A DNA stretch of 64,000 nucleotides, from positions 58,287-122,286 of the forward strand of contig JAVBLC010000004.1 in the NCBI GenBank assembly GCA_031553805.1, written 5' to 3'. Origin of the DNA: JAITVB01 sp031553805 (GTDB lineage Bacteria; Bacteroidota; Bacteroidia; Bacteroidales; Rikenellaceae). The translations under genes were made by a program, and so were the position numbers. The notes beneath the pieces were generated by a model. The model saw only the letters and a program-made list of their open reading frames with translations, was not told the DNA's origin and did no database searches. Positions within the stretch are counted from its first letter, which is position 1. Each line of letters begins with the position of its first letter. Below, in pieces: positions 1 to 6,710 of the stretch.

Positions 1-610
1 GTTGGTAGCGGGCGTTGAGCTGGATGCCGCGGCCCCGCGCAAGGCGGCATTGCAGGTCGACGGCATAACCGGCGTCGACCGTGTTGATCTTGCTGTTGAC
101 CTTCACCGTATAGGAAAAGTCCCCGCTATCGCCCTGGCGGTCGTAATAGTCCTTGGCCACCAGCCGGAAACCGACGAACGGCCCCACCCCCAGCGACCAC
201 GACGGAGTAACGCAATAGCGCATCAGCGGTGTGATTTCGAAATAGGTCAGGTCACGCTTGATGTTGTCGGTCGCTGCAAGGATTGCCCGGTCATCGATCA
301 ACGCGTTGCCGTCGACTGAGAGGCCACGCCCGCCTTTGGGCGCCTTGAACACCATATAATTCTGAAAAATCCAGCGGTTGGTGTGTCCCAGTTTCACGTC
401 GGTATAGGCGCCGACTGCCAGCCCCAGGTGAAGGTCCTGAGCTCCCGCCCCATTGATAATACTGCTTTGTTCGGCCAGGAACAGGCCCAGTTTGAAGTTA
501 TCGGTTTCGAGGCTTTTGCCGAATACAAGGGCGATCAGCGCCTGGCCCTGCGACGGAAACGGCAGGAGCAGCAGGACGAACAACGCGAGAACGGATAATT
601 TTTTCATCAT
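1..610 (-). CDS. Outer-membrane beta-barrel protein, 3' end outside window
   Basis: The minus strand reads open from an ATG at 610 to the window edge, giving about 203 residues. Residues 1-23 form a signal peptide: two Met and two Lys, a Leu-rich core, then a Ser-Gln-Gly-Gln-Ala cleavage region. The remainder alternates short polar and aromatic or aliphatic segments with Gly/Asp turns, as in eight- to ten-stranded barrels of the PorT/outer-membrane-beta-barrel type found in Bacteroidota. The C-terminus, which should carry the last strand, is cut off. The gene is divergent from the corrinoid operon with 223 bp between the starts. The sequence gives no function beyond a likely outer-membrane location. 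The ATG at 607 is an equally good start. Confidence 0.72.
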   Translation of the reverse strand, partial: MMKKLSVLALFVLLLLPFPSQGQALIALVFGKSLETDNFKLGLFLAEQSSIINGAGAQDLHLGLAVGAYTDVKLGHTNRWIFQNYMVFKAPKGGRGLSVDGNALIDDRAILAATDNIKRDLTYFEITPLMRYCVTPSWSLGVGPFVGFRLVAKDYYDRQGDSGDFSYTVKVNSKINTVDAGYAVDLQCRLARGRGIQLNARYQ

Positions 611-766
611 TTTCCTGGTGGGTATTCCTTTTCCGGGACATTCCGGGCTAAGGTCGATTTCTTCTGATATGACAAATTCTGTGCCTAACTGCATTGCTCT
701 TTTTTCTCCGATGACAGAACGAAGCGTGCGGCGAGAGAAAAAGGTATCTTTTAAAAGATATTTTTT

Positions 767-774
767 TATCTTTG
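767..774 (+). promoter_or_regulatory. -7 promoter box for the corrinoid operon
   Basis: TATCTTTG matches the Bacteroidota -7 consensus TAnnTTTG, 59 bp before the ATG at 834. A clear -33 TTTG at the expected distance is not seen; the upstream stretch is A/T-rich. No cobalamin riboswitch core is recognisable in the short leader. Confidence 0.55.
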
Positions 775-833
775 TAAATACGCCGTCCGTCATCAGGATG
801 ACGAAAGACAACGAAAAACTCATTTTTTTCCAT

Positions 834-1466
834 ATGGCAAACTTGACATCAATCTACGAAGCGGTACTGGCCGGGAAATTCAACGACGCGGTCGAAAATG
901 TGAAACAGGAACTGGCCGGTGGCACTGACCCCCAACAGATCATCAATCAGGGGTTGATCCCTGCGATGGAAGAGATCGGCAAGCGGTTCGAGGCCGGACA
1001 GGCGTTCGTGCCCCAGATGCTGCTTTCGGCACGGGCGATGAAATCGTCGCTCGAGGTGATCAAACCCCTGCTCAGCGCAGGCGCAGGCAGCAGCGTCGGA
1101 AAAGTGGTGATCGGCACCGTCAAGGGCGACCTGCACGACATCGGCAAAAACCTCGTCGCTTCGATGCTCGAAGGCGTCGGATTCGAGGTGATCGACCTGG
1201 GGATCGACGTGCCGACCGAAAAATTTATCGACTCGCTGCGCGAGAACCAGGCGCAGATCCTCTGTATGTCGGCCCTGCTGACCACCACGATGACCATGAT
1301 GGAGGTCGTGATCGAAGCCCTGGAAGAAGCCGGAATGCGCCAGGGAGTAAAGGTCATGGTGGGCGGTGCGCCCGTGACGGAAAACTTCGCAGCCCAGATC
1401 GGCGCGGACGGCTACAGCGACAACGCCAACGCCGCCGCCAAGCTGGCCAAGCAACTCATCGCTTAA
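834..1466 (+). CDS. Corrinoid (B12-binding) methyltransferase protein, MtaC/MttC-like
   Basis: This 210-residue protein has the two-part build of methyltransferase corrinoid proteins. A helical cap domain occupies about residues 1-85. A Rossmann-like B12-binding domain follows at about 88-210. The lower-ligand motif DxHxxG is present as D99-L-H101-D-I-G104, followed by the usual S146 and a GGAP loop at 177-180, so base-off/His-on cobalamin binding is expected. Such proteins shuttle a methyl group between a substrate methyltransferase and an acceptor methyltransferase. The ATG at 834 was chosen because the next residues begin the conserved cap domain; upstream in-frame codons read through the promoter. 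It is the first gene of a tight four-gene operon. The methyl donor cannot be read from the sequence. Confidence 0.9.
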   Translation: MANLTSIYEAVLAGKFNDAVENVKQELAGGTDPQQIINQGLIPAMEEIGKRFEAGQAFVPQMLLSARAMKSSLEVIKPLLSAGAGSSVGKVVIGTVKGDLHDIGKNLVASMLEGVGFEVIDLGIDVPTEKFIDSLRENQAQILCMSALLTTTMTMMEVVIEALEEAGMRQGVKVMVGGAPVTENFAAQIGADGYSDNANAAAKLAKQLIA

Positions 1467-1527
1467 CTGACTGCCCGGAGGCGGTTGTGAGTAGCATTAG
1501 CTAATAACTCGAAAAAAGTACGAAGAG

Positions 1528-2535
1528 ATGGATATGAAACAATGGATGCAGGGGATCATCGCGGGAAAAGAGCGGGTGGCTATCCCTATCCTGACCCACC
1601 CGGGGATCGAAACGCTCGGAAAAACAGTGCTCGAAGCCGTCACCGACGGCCGGGTACACGCCGATGCGATCGAAGCCGTCAGCCAGCGTTGGCCTTCGGC
1701 GGCGGCCACAGTGATTATGGACCTGACGGTCGAAGCCGAAGCCTTCGGGGCTGAGATCCGCTTCGAACCGAACGAAGTGCCGACCGTTGTCGGACACCTG
1801 ATCAACGGACCCGAGGGGGTCGATTGCCTGGAAATCCCCGCCCTCGACCGGGCGCGGGTGCCGCAATACCTGCTCGCCAACCGACTGAGCGTGGAGCGGA
1901 TCACCGACAAACCGGTGCTGGCCGGGTGTATCGGGCCTTTTTCGCTCGCGGGGCGGTTATATGACATGACTGAGTTTATGATGCTCTGTTACACCGATCC
2001 CGATGTGGCGCACAAACTGTTGGACAAGTGCAACCAATTCTTGCGGAATTATATCCTCGCGCTTAAGAAAACGGGCACGCAGGGCGTGGTGATCGCCGAG
2101 CCGGCCGCCGGACTGATGCCGGGCGAGGGATGCGAGGAGTTCTCTTCGCGCTACGTCAAGGAATTGGTCGACGCGGCCCAGGACGACAAGTTCCTGGTGA
2201 TCCTGCACAACTGCGGCAACACCGGGGCGTGTACCGAGGCCATGGTAGCCACCGGCGCGGCGGGTTATCACTTCGGCAACCGGATGAATATGGTCGAAGC
2301 GCTGACTGTATGCCCGCCCAACGTGTTGGTGATGGGCAACCTCGACCCGGTATCGATCTTTAAACAGTCTACCCCGGAACAGGTGAAACAGGCCGCGGCC
2401 GAACTGTTGGAACAGACGGCGGCATGGCCCAACTTCGTGTTGTCGTCGGGGTGTGACGTGCCGCCCCACGTGAGCGGTGCCAATATCGATGCATTCTATC
2501 AGGCATTGACCGAATACAATGCCAAGCGTAGCTAA
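1528..2535 (+). CDS. UroD-superfamily corrinoid methyltransferase, MtaA/MtbA type
   Basis: This 335-residue protein of the uroporphyrinogen decarboxylase superfamily carries the zinc ligands of methylcobamide methyltransferases such as MtaA and MtbA: H227-N-C229, then C309 in SSGCDVPP near the C-terminus. True UroD enzymes lack this His-x-Cys...Cys set. The expected role is transfer of a methyl group between the corrinoid protein encoded just upstream and a thiol or other acceptor or donor bound to zinc. MtaA and MtbA use coenzyme M, which Bacteroidota are not known to make, so the physiological partner is open. The gene lies 61 bp after the corrinoid gene, and its last 17 bp overlap the reactivation gene in another frame, indicating translational coupling. 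Confidence 0.87.
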   Translation: MDMKQWMQGIIAGKERVAIPILTHPGIETLGKTVLEAVTDGRVHADAIEAVSQRWPSAAATVIMDLTVEAEAFGAEIRFEPNEVPTVVGHLINGPEGVDCLEIPALDRARVPQYLLANRLSVERITDKPVLAGCIGPFSLAGRLYDMTEFMMLCYTDPDVAHKLLDKCNQFLRNYILALKKTGTQGVVIAEPAAGLMPGEGCEEFSSRYVKELVDAAQDDKFLVILHNCGNTGACTEAMVATGAAGYHFGNRMNMVEALTVCPPNVLVMGNLDPVSIFKQSTPEQVKQAAAELLEQTAAWPNFVLSSGCDVPPHVSGANIDAFYQALTEYNAKRS

Positions 2536-3235
2536 TCGCCTGCCGTTCGAAATGTTCCGGTTTGCACCGGAAGCTGTCGCTGTCAACGAAGCCGAAGTGA
2601 TGGAAATGCTCCGACAGGCCGACCGGTCGGACGACAATCCGGTGACCTTGGTCGTGCGCGAAGTGCTGGGGCGATTGCCCGAAATTTGCGACATCCGGGG
2701 CGGTTATGCCTGCTACGACGACCTGGAAATCGACCTGGCCACGGGCCGGGTGGTGGTCGACGGGGTGGCGCTGGCCACCGGACGCCAGGTGGCGGGCTAT
2801 CTTCGCGGGGCGGAAACAGCCGCGTTGTTCGTCTGCACCGCCGGCGAAGGATTTTCGGAGTGGCGGGCGCGGTATGAAGCGCAGTTTGACTACCTGGGCG
2901 GATTCGTGGTCGACACACTCGGCAGTATGGTTGTCGAACGGGCCATGGATTTGATCCAAACCGAATTGGAAAAACAGGTCGCGGCAAGCGGCCAAAAGAT
3001 AAGCAACCGCTACAGTCCCGGCTACTGCAATTGGCCGTTGGCCGACCAGCAAGCGCTGTTCGGGCTGTTGCCGACCAGCGATTGCCGGATTACACTGACC
3101 GACAGCTCGTTGATGCTACCCATCAAATCGGTGAGCGGCATCATCGGCATCGGCCCGGCGATCGAACGGCGGCCTTACGGTTGTGCAATTTGTGAAAACG
3201 CCAGTTGCCTTTACCGGCAGATCAGGCACAAATAA
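2519..3235 (+). CDS. MetH activation-domain-like protein (corrinoid reactivation)
   Basis: This 238-residue protein resembles the stand-alone form of the C-terminal AdoMet-binding activation domain of cobalamin-dependent methionine synthase. The diagnostic R-Y-S-P-G-Y-C-N-W-P segment is at 164-173, followed by the DQQALFGLL helix. In MetH this domain binds AdoMet and remethylates cob(II)alamin during reductive rescue. Encoded here beside a corrinoid protein and two methyltransferases, it most likely reactivates oxidised corrinoid. A cysteine group at C222, C225 and C230 near the C-terminus (CAICENASC) could bind metal or an iron-sulfur centre. The ATG at 2519 overlaps the previous gene by 17 bp. 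No flavodoxin or ferredoxin donor gene is adjacent. Confidence 0.85.
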   Translation: MPSVANRLPFEMFRFAPEAVAVNEAEVMEMLRQADRSDDNPVTLVVREVLGRLPEICDIRGGYACYDDLEIDLATGRVVVDGVALATGRQVAGYLRGAETAALFVCTAGEGFSEWRARYEAQFDYLGGFVVDTLGSMVVERAMDLIQTELEKQVAASGQKISNRYSPGYCNWPLADQQALFGLLPTSDCRITLTDSSLMLPIKSVSGIIGIGPAIERRPYGCAICENASCLYRQIRHK

Positions 3236-3243
3236 AAAACGAA

Positions 3244-4275
3244 ATGAACCATCTCGAACGATTTCTGGCTACGGTCGAACGCCGGCCGACAGACCGCCCC
3301 GCCTCGTGGCTCGGGCTTCCCGACCCGAAGGCCTTACCCGCACTTTTCGAATATTTCGGTGTGAAGGACATTCGCGGCCTGAAAGAAAAGATCGACGACG
3401 ACGTGTGGGCGGTCGAAATTCCGTACCATTCGGAGGTAAGCAACGCGATTTACGCCGCATTCGACTTTGCCAAGGACAAGCACGGCGAGCCCGACGAACG
3501 GACGCTGACCGCCCCCGGATTCTTCGAAGAGATCGTCGATCCGGCGCAGGTAGAGCGTTTTCCGTGGCCCGATCCGGCGTTGTATATCGACCCGGCCGAG
3601 TGTCGTCGCGTGGTCGAAGAAGCTCCCGAAGGCTATGCGGTGATGGGGGTGGCGTGGTCGGCCCATTTCCAGGACGCCTGTGCAGCGTTCGGGATGGAAA
3701 CCGCCCTGATGAATATGATCATCGAACCCGATATGTTCCGGGCGGTGATCGACCGGATCACCGATTTCTACCTGAAAGCCAACAAGATATTTTACGAGGC
3801 CACGCGCGGAAAATTGCACGCGGTGCTGATCGGCAACGACTTCGGGTCGCAGACGGGGCTGATGCTTTCGCCCGACCTGTTGCGCGAATTTGTGTTCAAC
3901 GGGGTGCGGCAGTTGGTGGCACAGGCCAAGGAATATGGGCTGAAGGTGGTTTTCCACTCTTGTGGTGCGGTGCGCGACATCATTCCCGACCTGATCGGGT
4001 TGGGGGTCGACGTGGTGCATCCGATCCAGGCGCTGGCCGTGGGCATGGGGCCTGCGGGGCTGAAGGCCGACTTCGGCGACCGGGTGTCGTTCTGCGGCGG
4101 GGTCGACGCGCAGTACCTGCTGGTGCAGGGGACGCCGGCCGAAGTGACCGCCAAGGTACACGAGCTGAAAGCGATCTTCCCGACGGGGCTTGTCATTTCG
4201 CCGAGCCACGAGGCGATTCTGCCCGACATCAGCCCGGCCAATGTCGAGGCGCTGTTCAAGAGCGTAAAAGAATAA
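3244..4275 (+). CDS. Second UroD-superfamily methyltransferase
   Basis: This 343-residue UroD-superfamily protein belongs to a branch different from its neighbour at 1528. It has H238-S-C240 in a HSCGAVRDIIPDL segment and C283 in SFCGGVDAQ. Where MtaA-type enzymes place their last zinc Cys it has S-P-S-H322. The pattern (HSCGAVR, then a GGVDxQ strand, then SPSH) is shared by uncharacterised UroD-like proteins often found in corrinoid operons of anaerobes, so this is a good candidate for the substrate-side methyltransferase. The ATG at 3244 lies 8 bp after the reactivation gene and is preferred to the in-frame ATG at 3205 inside it. The substrate is unknown; methylated aromatics, thiols and amines are all possible. 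Confidence 0.83.
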   Translation: MNHLERFLATVERRPTDRPASWLGLPDPKALPALFEYFGVKDIRGLKEKIDDDVWAVEIPYHSEVSNAIYAAFDFAKDKHGEPDERTLTAPGFFEEIVDPAQVERFPWPDPALYIDPAECRRVVEEAPEGYAVMGVAWSAHFQDACAAFGMETALMNMIIEPDMFRAVIDRITDFYLKANKIFYEATRGKLHAVLIGNDFGSQTGLMLSPDLLREFVFNGVRQLVAQAKEYGLKVVFHSCGAVRDIIPDLIGLGVDVVHPIQALAVGMGPAGLKADFGDRVSFCGGVDAQYLLVQGTPAEVTAKVHELKAIFPTGLVISPSHEAILPDISPANVEALFKSVKE

Positions 4276-4301
4276 AGGCTGAGCATTCGCAAAGTACCGA
4301 A

Positions 4302-4691
4302 ATGAATAAACTTGGACTGTCCATTTGCGTTGCCGTTCTGCTGCTCTTTTCAGGATGTGCCAGCAATGGCTTTCTTATGGCAAGGGCTAAAGTTACTATG
4401 TTTGGTCCCGCATATACACCAAAATATGACGATGCAACCATAGACATTTATATGGCTGGCGCTCCAATTCAACCGTATGTCGAATTTGCCAAAATCAAGT
4501 GTGGGGACACCAATGACAAATGGAGCATGGAGCAAATACTTAAAAAAGCACGCGAAATCGGAGCCGATGGTATTATTGTAATAGGTAAAGCAAGTACTTC
4601 TGCTGTCGGCATTCCAATAGGGTATTCAATATACGTTGTAAGTGAAGAACATGGGTTAACCGCCATTGCTATTAAATATAAAGCGCATTAA
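4302..4691 (+). CDS. Small lipoprotein of unknown function
   Basis: A 129-residue protein with a lipoprotein signal: Met-Asn-Lys, a hydrophobic core, and lipobox L-F-S-G-C with the lipidated Cys at residue 19. The mature part has an ADGIIVIG strand-turn and a KAREIGADG helix, a pattern seen in small ligand-binding or YbjQ/heavy-metal-binding-like folds, but I do not recognise a family with confidence. The DNA is clearly more A+T-rich than the corrinoid genes before it, with codons such as ATA, TTA and AAA that are rare around it. This suggests a different history. It follows the second methyltransferase by 26 bp and could be co-transcribed, but nothing links it functionally. Confidence 0.7.
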   Translation: MNKLGLSICVAVLLLFSGCASNGFLMARAKVTMFGPAYTPKYDDATIDIYMAGAPIQPYVEFAKIKCGDTNDKWSMEQILKKAREIGADGIIVIGKASTSAVGIPIGYSIYVVSEEHGLTAIAIKYKAH

Positions 4692-4700
4692 GAAAAAAAT

Positions 4701-4720
4701 CTCCCGGTGCGGGGATACGC
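4701..4720 (+). repeat. GC-rich palindromic repeat, family B (variant B2)
   Basis: CTCCCGGTGCGGGGATACGC resembles the family B2 units at 15.63, 36.31 and 47.77 kb (consensus CTCCCNGTGCGGGGACGCAC). It starts 10 bp after the stop of the small lipoprotein gene. Confidence 0.5.
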
Positions 4721-5005
4721 TGCGCAGGGCTTGCAGCCCCGCGCGTGGGTGTAGGAGCCACCGCACAAGAGATTTTTATGCATTGGAAGGTTTACCTCTG
4801 CTGGGCCAGATCTGGCATAAAAATCTCTGGAGAGCGTGGCCACCACGCTTTTGCCTTTGAGAGAACTGCCGCTTTTTATAAAAAGCGCCGCAACCGAGGG
4901 TCGCCGAAGGCGGGTGAGCTTAACGCAGTTAAATTTTTTTTTTGGAACCGGAACGAAGTGGAGCTCAGCGAAGCTAGAACTTCGTTTTCATTGACTGACT
5001 TTACT
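4721..5005 (+). repeat. Modular intergenic repeat, family A
   Basis: This gap of about 330 bp holds no gene. It is a chain of modules found at other gaps in the window: a GC hairpin (GGGCTTGCAGCCC); a long hairpin with perfect 14-bp arms AGAGATTTTTATGC at 4766-4779 and GCATAAAAATCTCT at 4812-4825; the AGCGTGGCC module; the 18-bp perfect palindrome CGCTTTTTATAAAAAGCG at 4870-4887; and a CCGAGGGTCGCC...GGTGAGCT module. Other copies of the long hairpin and the palindrome lie at 21.1, 21.3, 51.7 and 59.6 kb. Confidence 0.75.
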
Positions 5006-5019
5006 TTGAAAAGAGAGCT

Positions 5020-5343
5020 ATGAAGCGTTATGGAAGTATGATCCGGGTGAAGCCCGAAAAACTCGAAGAATACAAAAAACTCCATGCCGCCGCCTGGCCC
5101 GGAGTGCTGAAAACAATCACCGACTGCAACATCCAGAACTACAGCATCTACTACCGCGACGGACTGTTATTCAGCTATTTCGAATACACAGGCAACGACT
5201 ACGACGCCGATATGGCCCGCATGGCCGAGGACCCCGAAACCCAACGCTGGTGGGACGTATGCAAGCCCTGTCACGAACCTTTCGAAGACCGCGCTCCCGG
5301 CGAATGGTGGTCCGGTATGGAAGAAATTTTTCATCACGACTAA
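5020..5343 (+). CDS. rhaM: L-rhamnose mutarotase
   Basis: A 107-residue cytosolic protein of the RhaM/DUF718 family, a dimeric ferredoxin-like alpha+beta barrel that interconverts alpha- and beta-L-rhamnose. The family pattern is clear: an N-terminal KRYGSMIRVKPEKLEEYK strand-helix with an HAAAWPGV segment, the NYSIYYRDGLLFSYFEY strands with the catalytic-site Tyr residues, and the WWDVCKPCHEPF segment. Length is typical. The gene stands alone between a repeat region and mscS, with no rha catabolic genes nearby. Together with the GH105 and GH28 genes at 48.8-51.6 kb it fits use of rhamnose-containing pectin. No promoter with a proper TAnnTTTG box is seen; the repeat tail TTACTTTG just upstream is one base short. 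Confidence 0.92.
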   Translation: MKRYGSMIRVKPEKLEEYKKLHAAAWPGVLKTITDCNIQNYSIYYRDGLLFSYFEYTGNDYDADMARMAEDPETQRWWDVCKPCHEPFEDRAPGEWWSGMEEIFHHD

Positions 5344-5414
5344 ACCCGCAACCACCCAGCGGCACAAACCTTACACCACCCGGACAGAACCGCCGGGTAT
5401 AAAATTTACAAAAA

Positions 5415-6350
5415 ATGCCCCTGATCCCTCTACCCGCCGACAGCAGCGCCGTCGAACGCGCCGAAGATATTCAGAAAACCTTCATCCAAAAGATGGAGTC
5501 GATCTCCAATATGTCGGTCCAGGAACTCATCGAAACCATCGCCCGCAGCACGATCACCATCCTGCTCAAAATTATCCTCGCCCTGGCCGTGTTCTACGCC
5601 GGACGATGGGCGATCCGACGCATCCGCCGATGGATCTCACGCATCATGGAACGGCGCGAGGTCGACCCCTCGCTGCGCACGTTCCTGCTCAGCCTGATCC
5701 AAATCTCGCTGATGATCATCCTGATCTACATGATCGTCGGCATCCTGGGCATCAACACCACTTCGTTCGTCGCCCTCTTCGCCTCGGCCGGGCTGGCCAT
5801 CGGGATGGCACTGAGCGGCACCCTCCAGAACTTTGCCGGCGGTATCATGGTGTTGCTCCAGAAACCGTTCCGCATCGGCGACTACATCGAGGCGCAGGGA
5901 CAATCGGGGACGGTCAAGGATATCCGTCTGTTCAACACTGTCCTCAACACCCCCGATAACAAGACGATCACCGTGCCCAACGGCGGGCTGTCAACCGGCA
6001 TCATCAACAACTACTCGCGCGAGGAAAACCGCCGCGTCGAGTGGATCTTCGGCATCGCTTACGGCGACGATTACGACCGGGCCAAGGCACTTATCGCCGA
6101 AATGTTGGAGCGCGACGAACGTATATTGTATGTCCCCGAACCCTTCATCGGCCTGTACGCGCTGACCGGCAGTTCGGTTAACATCGTGGTGCGCGGGTGG
6201 GTGAACCGCGACGACTACTGGGAGGTCTATTTCGACCTCAACGAGAAAGTCTACAAGGCATTCCCGAAAGCAGGACTCAACATTCCCTTCCCGCAGATGG
6301 ACGTACATCTTCACAAGAGCACACCTCCGAAAGAGGTCGATCCGGATTAA
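5415..6350 (+). CDS. MscS-family small-conductance mechanosensitive channel
   Basis: A 311-residue inner-membrane protein. A hydrophilic N-terminal part (about 1-40) precedes three membrane segments at about 47-65, 87-110 and 116-135. The third is the pore helix, GLAIGMALSGTLQNFAGG, with the Gly/Ala packing pattern of MscS. The beta domain follows with the family signature FRIGDYIEA and the TPDNKTITVPNG turn, then a C-terminal alpha/beta domain. It opens under membrane tension to release solutes after hypo-osmotic shock. The start at 5415 adds a longer N-terminus than E. coli MscS; the later Met of MESISNMSV is possible. A strong hairpin terminator follows immediately. Confidence 0.92.
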   Translation: MPLIPLPADSSAVERAEDIQKTFIQKMESISNMSVQELIETIARSTITILLKIILALAVFYAGRWAIRRIRRWISRIMERREVDPSLRTFLLSLIQISLMIILIYMIVGILGINTTSFVALFASAGLAIGMALSGTLQNFAGGIMVLLQKPFRIGDYIEAQGQSGTVKDIRLFNTVLNTPDNKTITVPNGGLSTGIINNYSREENRRVEWIFGIAYGDDYDRAKALIAEMLERDERILYVPEPFIGLYALTGSSVNIVVRGWVNRDDYWEVYFDLNEKVYKAFPKAGLNIPFPQMDVHLHKSTPPKEVDPD

Positions 6351-6354
6351 AACG

Positions 6355-6392
6355 AAAAGATCCCGGGAACTCTTGTTCCCGGGATCTTTTTT
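6355..6392. terminator. Bidirectional terminator between mscS and the collagen-like trio
   Basis: A perfect hairpin: AAAAGATCCCGGGAAC, loop TCTT, GTTCCCGGGATCTTTT, with A and T runs on the two sides. It serves the plus-strand channel gene and the converging minus-strand genes. Confidence 0.9.
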
Positions 6393-6410
6393 AGAAAAGG
6401 ACCGAGTAGG

Positions 6411-6698
6411 TTACGATGCCGGCGTCAGGCGTCCGATCTCGCTTTGCAGGGTTTCGATCTCGCGACGCAGGTCGGCGTTTTCACGGCCGAGCCGGGCAAT
6501 CTCGCTGCGTTCGGCTTCCAGGGCGGCGTGTCTCTCCTCGTCGCGTACCAGGGTCCCGTCCGAGGCCCGGTAGCTGCCGTTCATCAGATCGAACGGGATT
6601 TCGTCCAGCCCGATCGGGGCATAGTCCGGCAAACCGGGGTCGAAGGTGACGAAGTCTACCACGTAGCCCTCAAAAACTTTAATGAAAATGGTCGTCAT
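6411..6698 (-). CDS. Small coiled-coil protein, phage-tail-like accessory
   Basis: A 95-residue protein. Residues 1-50 look like a small beta-rich domain (TIFIKVFEGYVVDFVTFD, then an acidic PIGLDEIPFDL segment). Residues 55-92 are a heptad-rich Glu/Arg/Leu coiled coil. The arrangement resembles short proteins encoded right after tail-fibre genes in phages (a 'how the ligand is seen' strand plus a DGTLVRDEE linker), but no named family is certain. It is the last gene of a three-gene minus-strand unit. Its leader ends GAAAAAGT before the ATG, the same as the leader of the first gene of the unit. A role as trimerisation partner or chaperone of the fibre is inference. Confidence 0.62.
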   Translation of the reverse strand: MTTIFIKVFEGYVVDFVTFDPGLPDYAPIGLDEIPFDLMNGSYRASDGTLVRDEERHAALEAERSEIARLGRENADLRREIETLQSEIGRLTPAS

Positions 6699-6710
6699 AC
6701 TTTTTCGGGA

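Noticed and set aside
453..833. Long in-frame N-terminal extension of the corrinoid protein
   Set aside because: It would cross the promoter box at 767 and the divergent outer-membrane gene; the family N-terminus starts at 834.
611..833. Cobalamin riboswitch before the corrinoid operon
   Set aside because: The gap is only 223 bp, is shared with a divergent gene, and lacks a recognisable B12-box; only a -7 box is clear.
4721..5005. Integron attC-like sites or CRISPR repeats among the family-A repeats
   Set aside because: The repeats are dispersed, not arrayed; there are no cassettes, integrase, spacers or cas genes, and core sites of attC are not seen.
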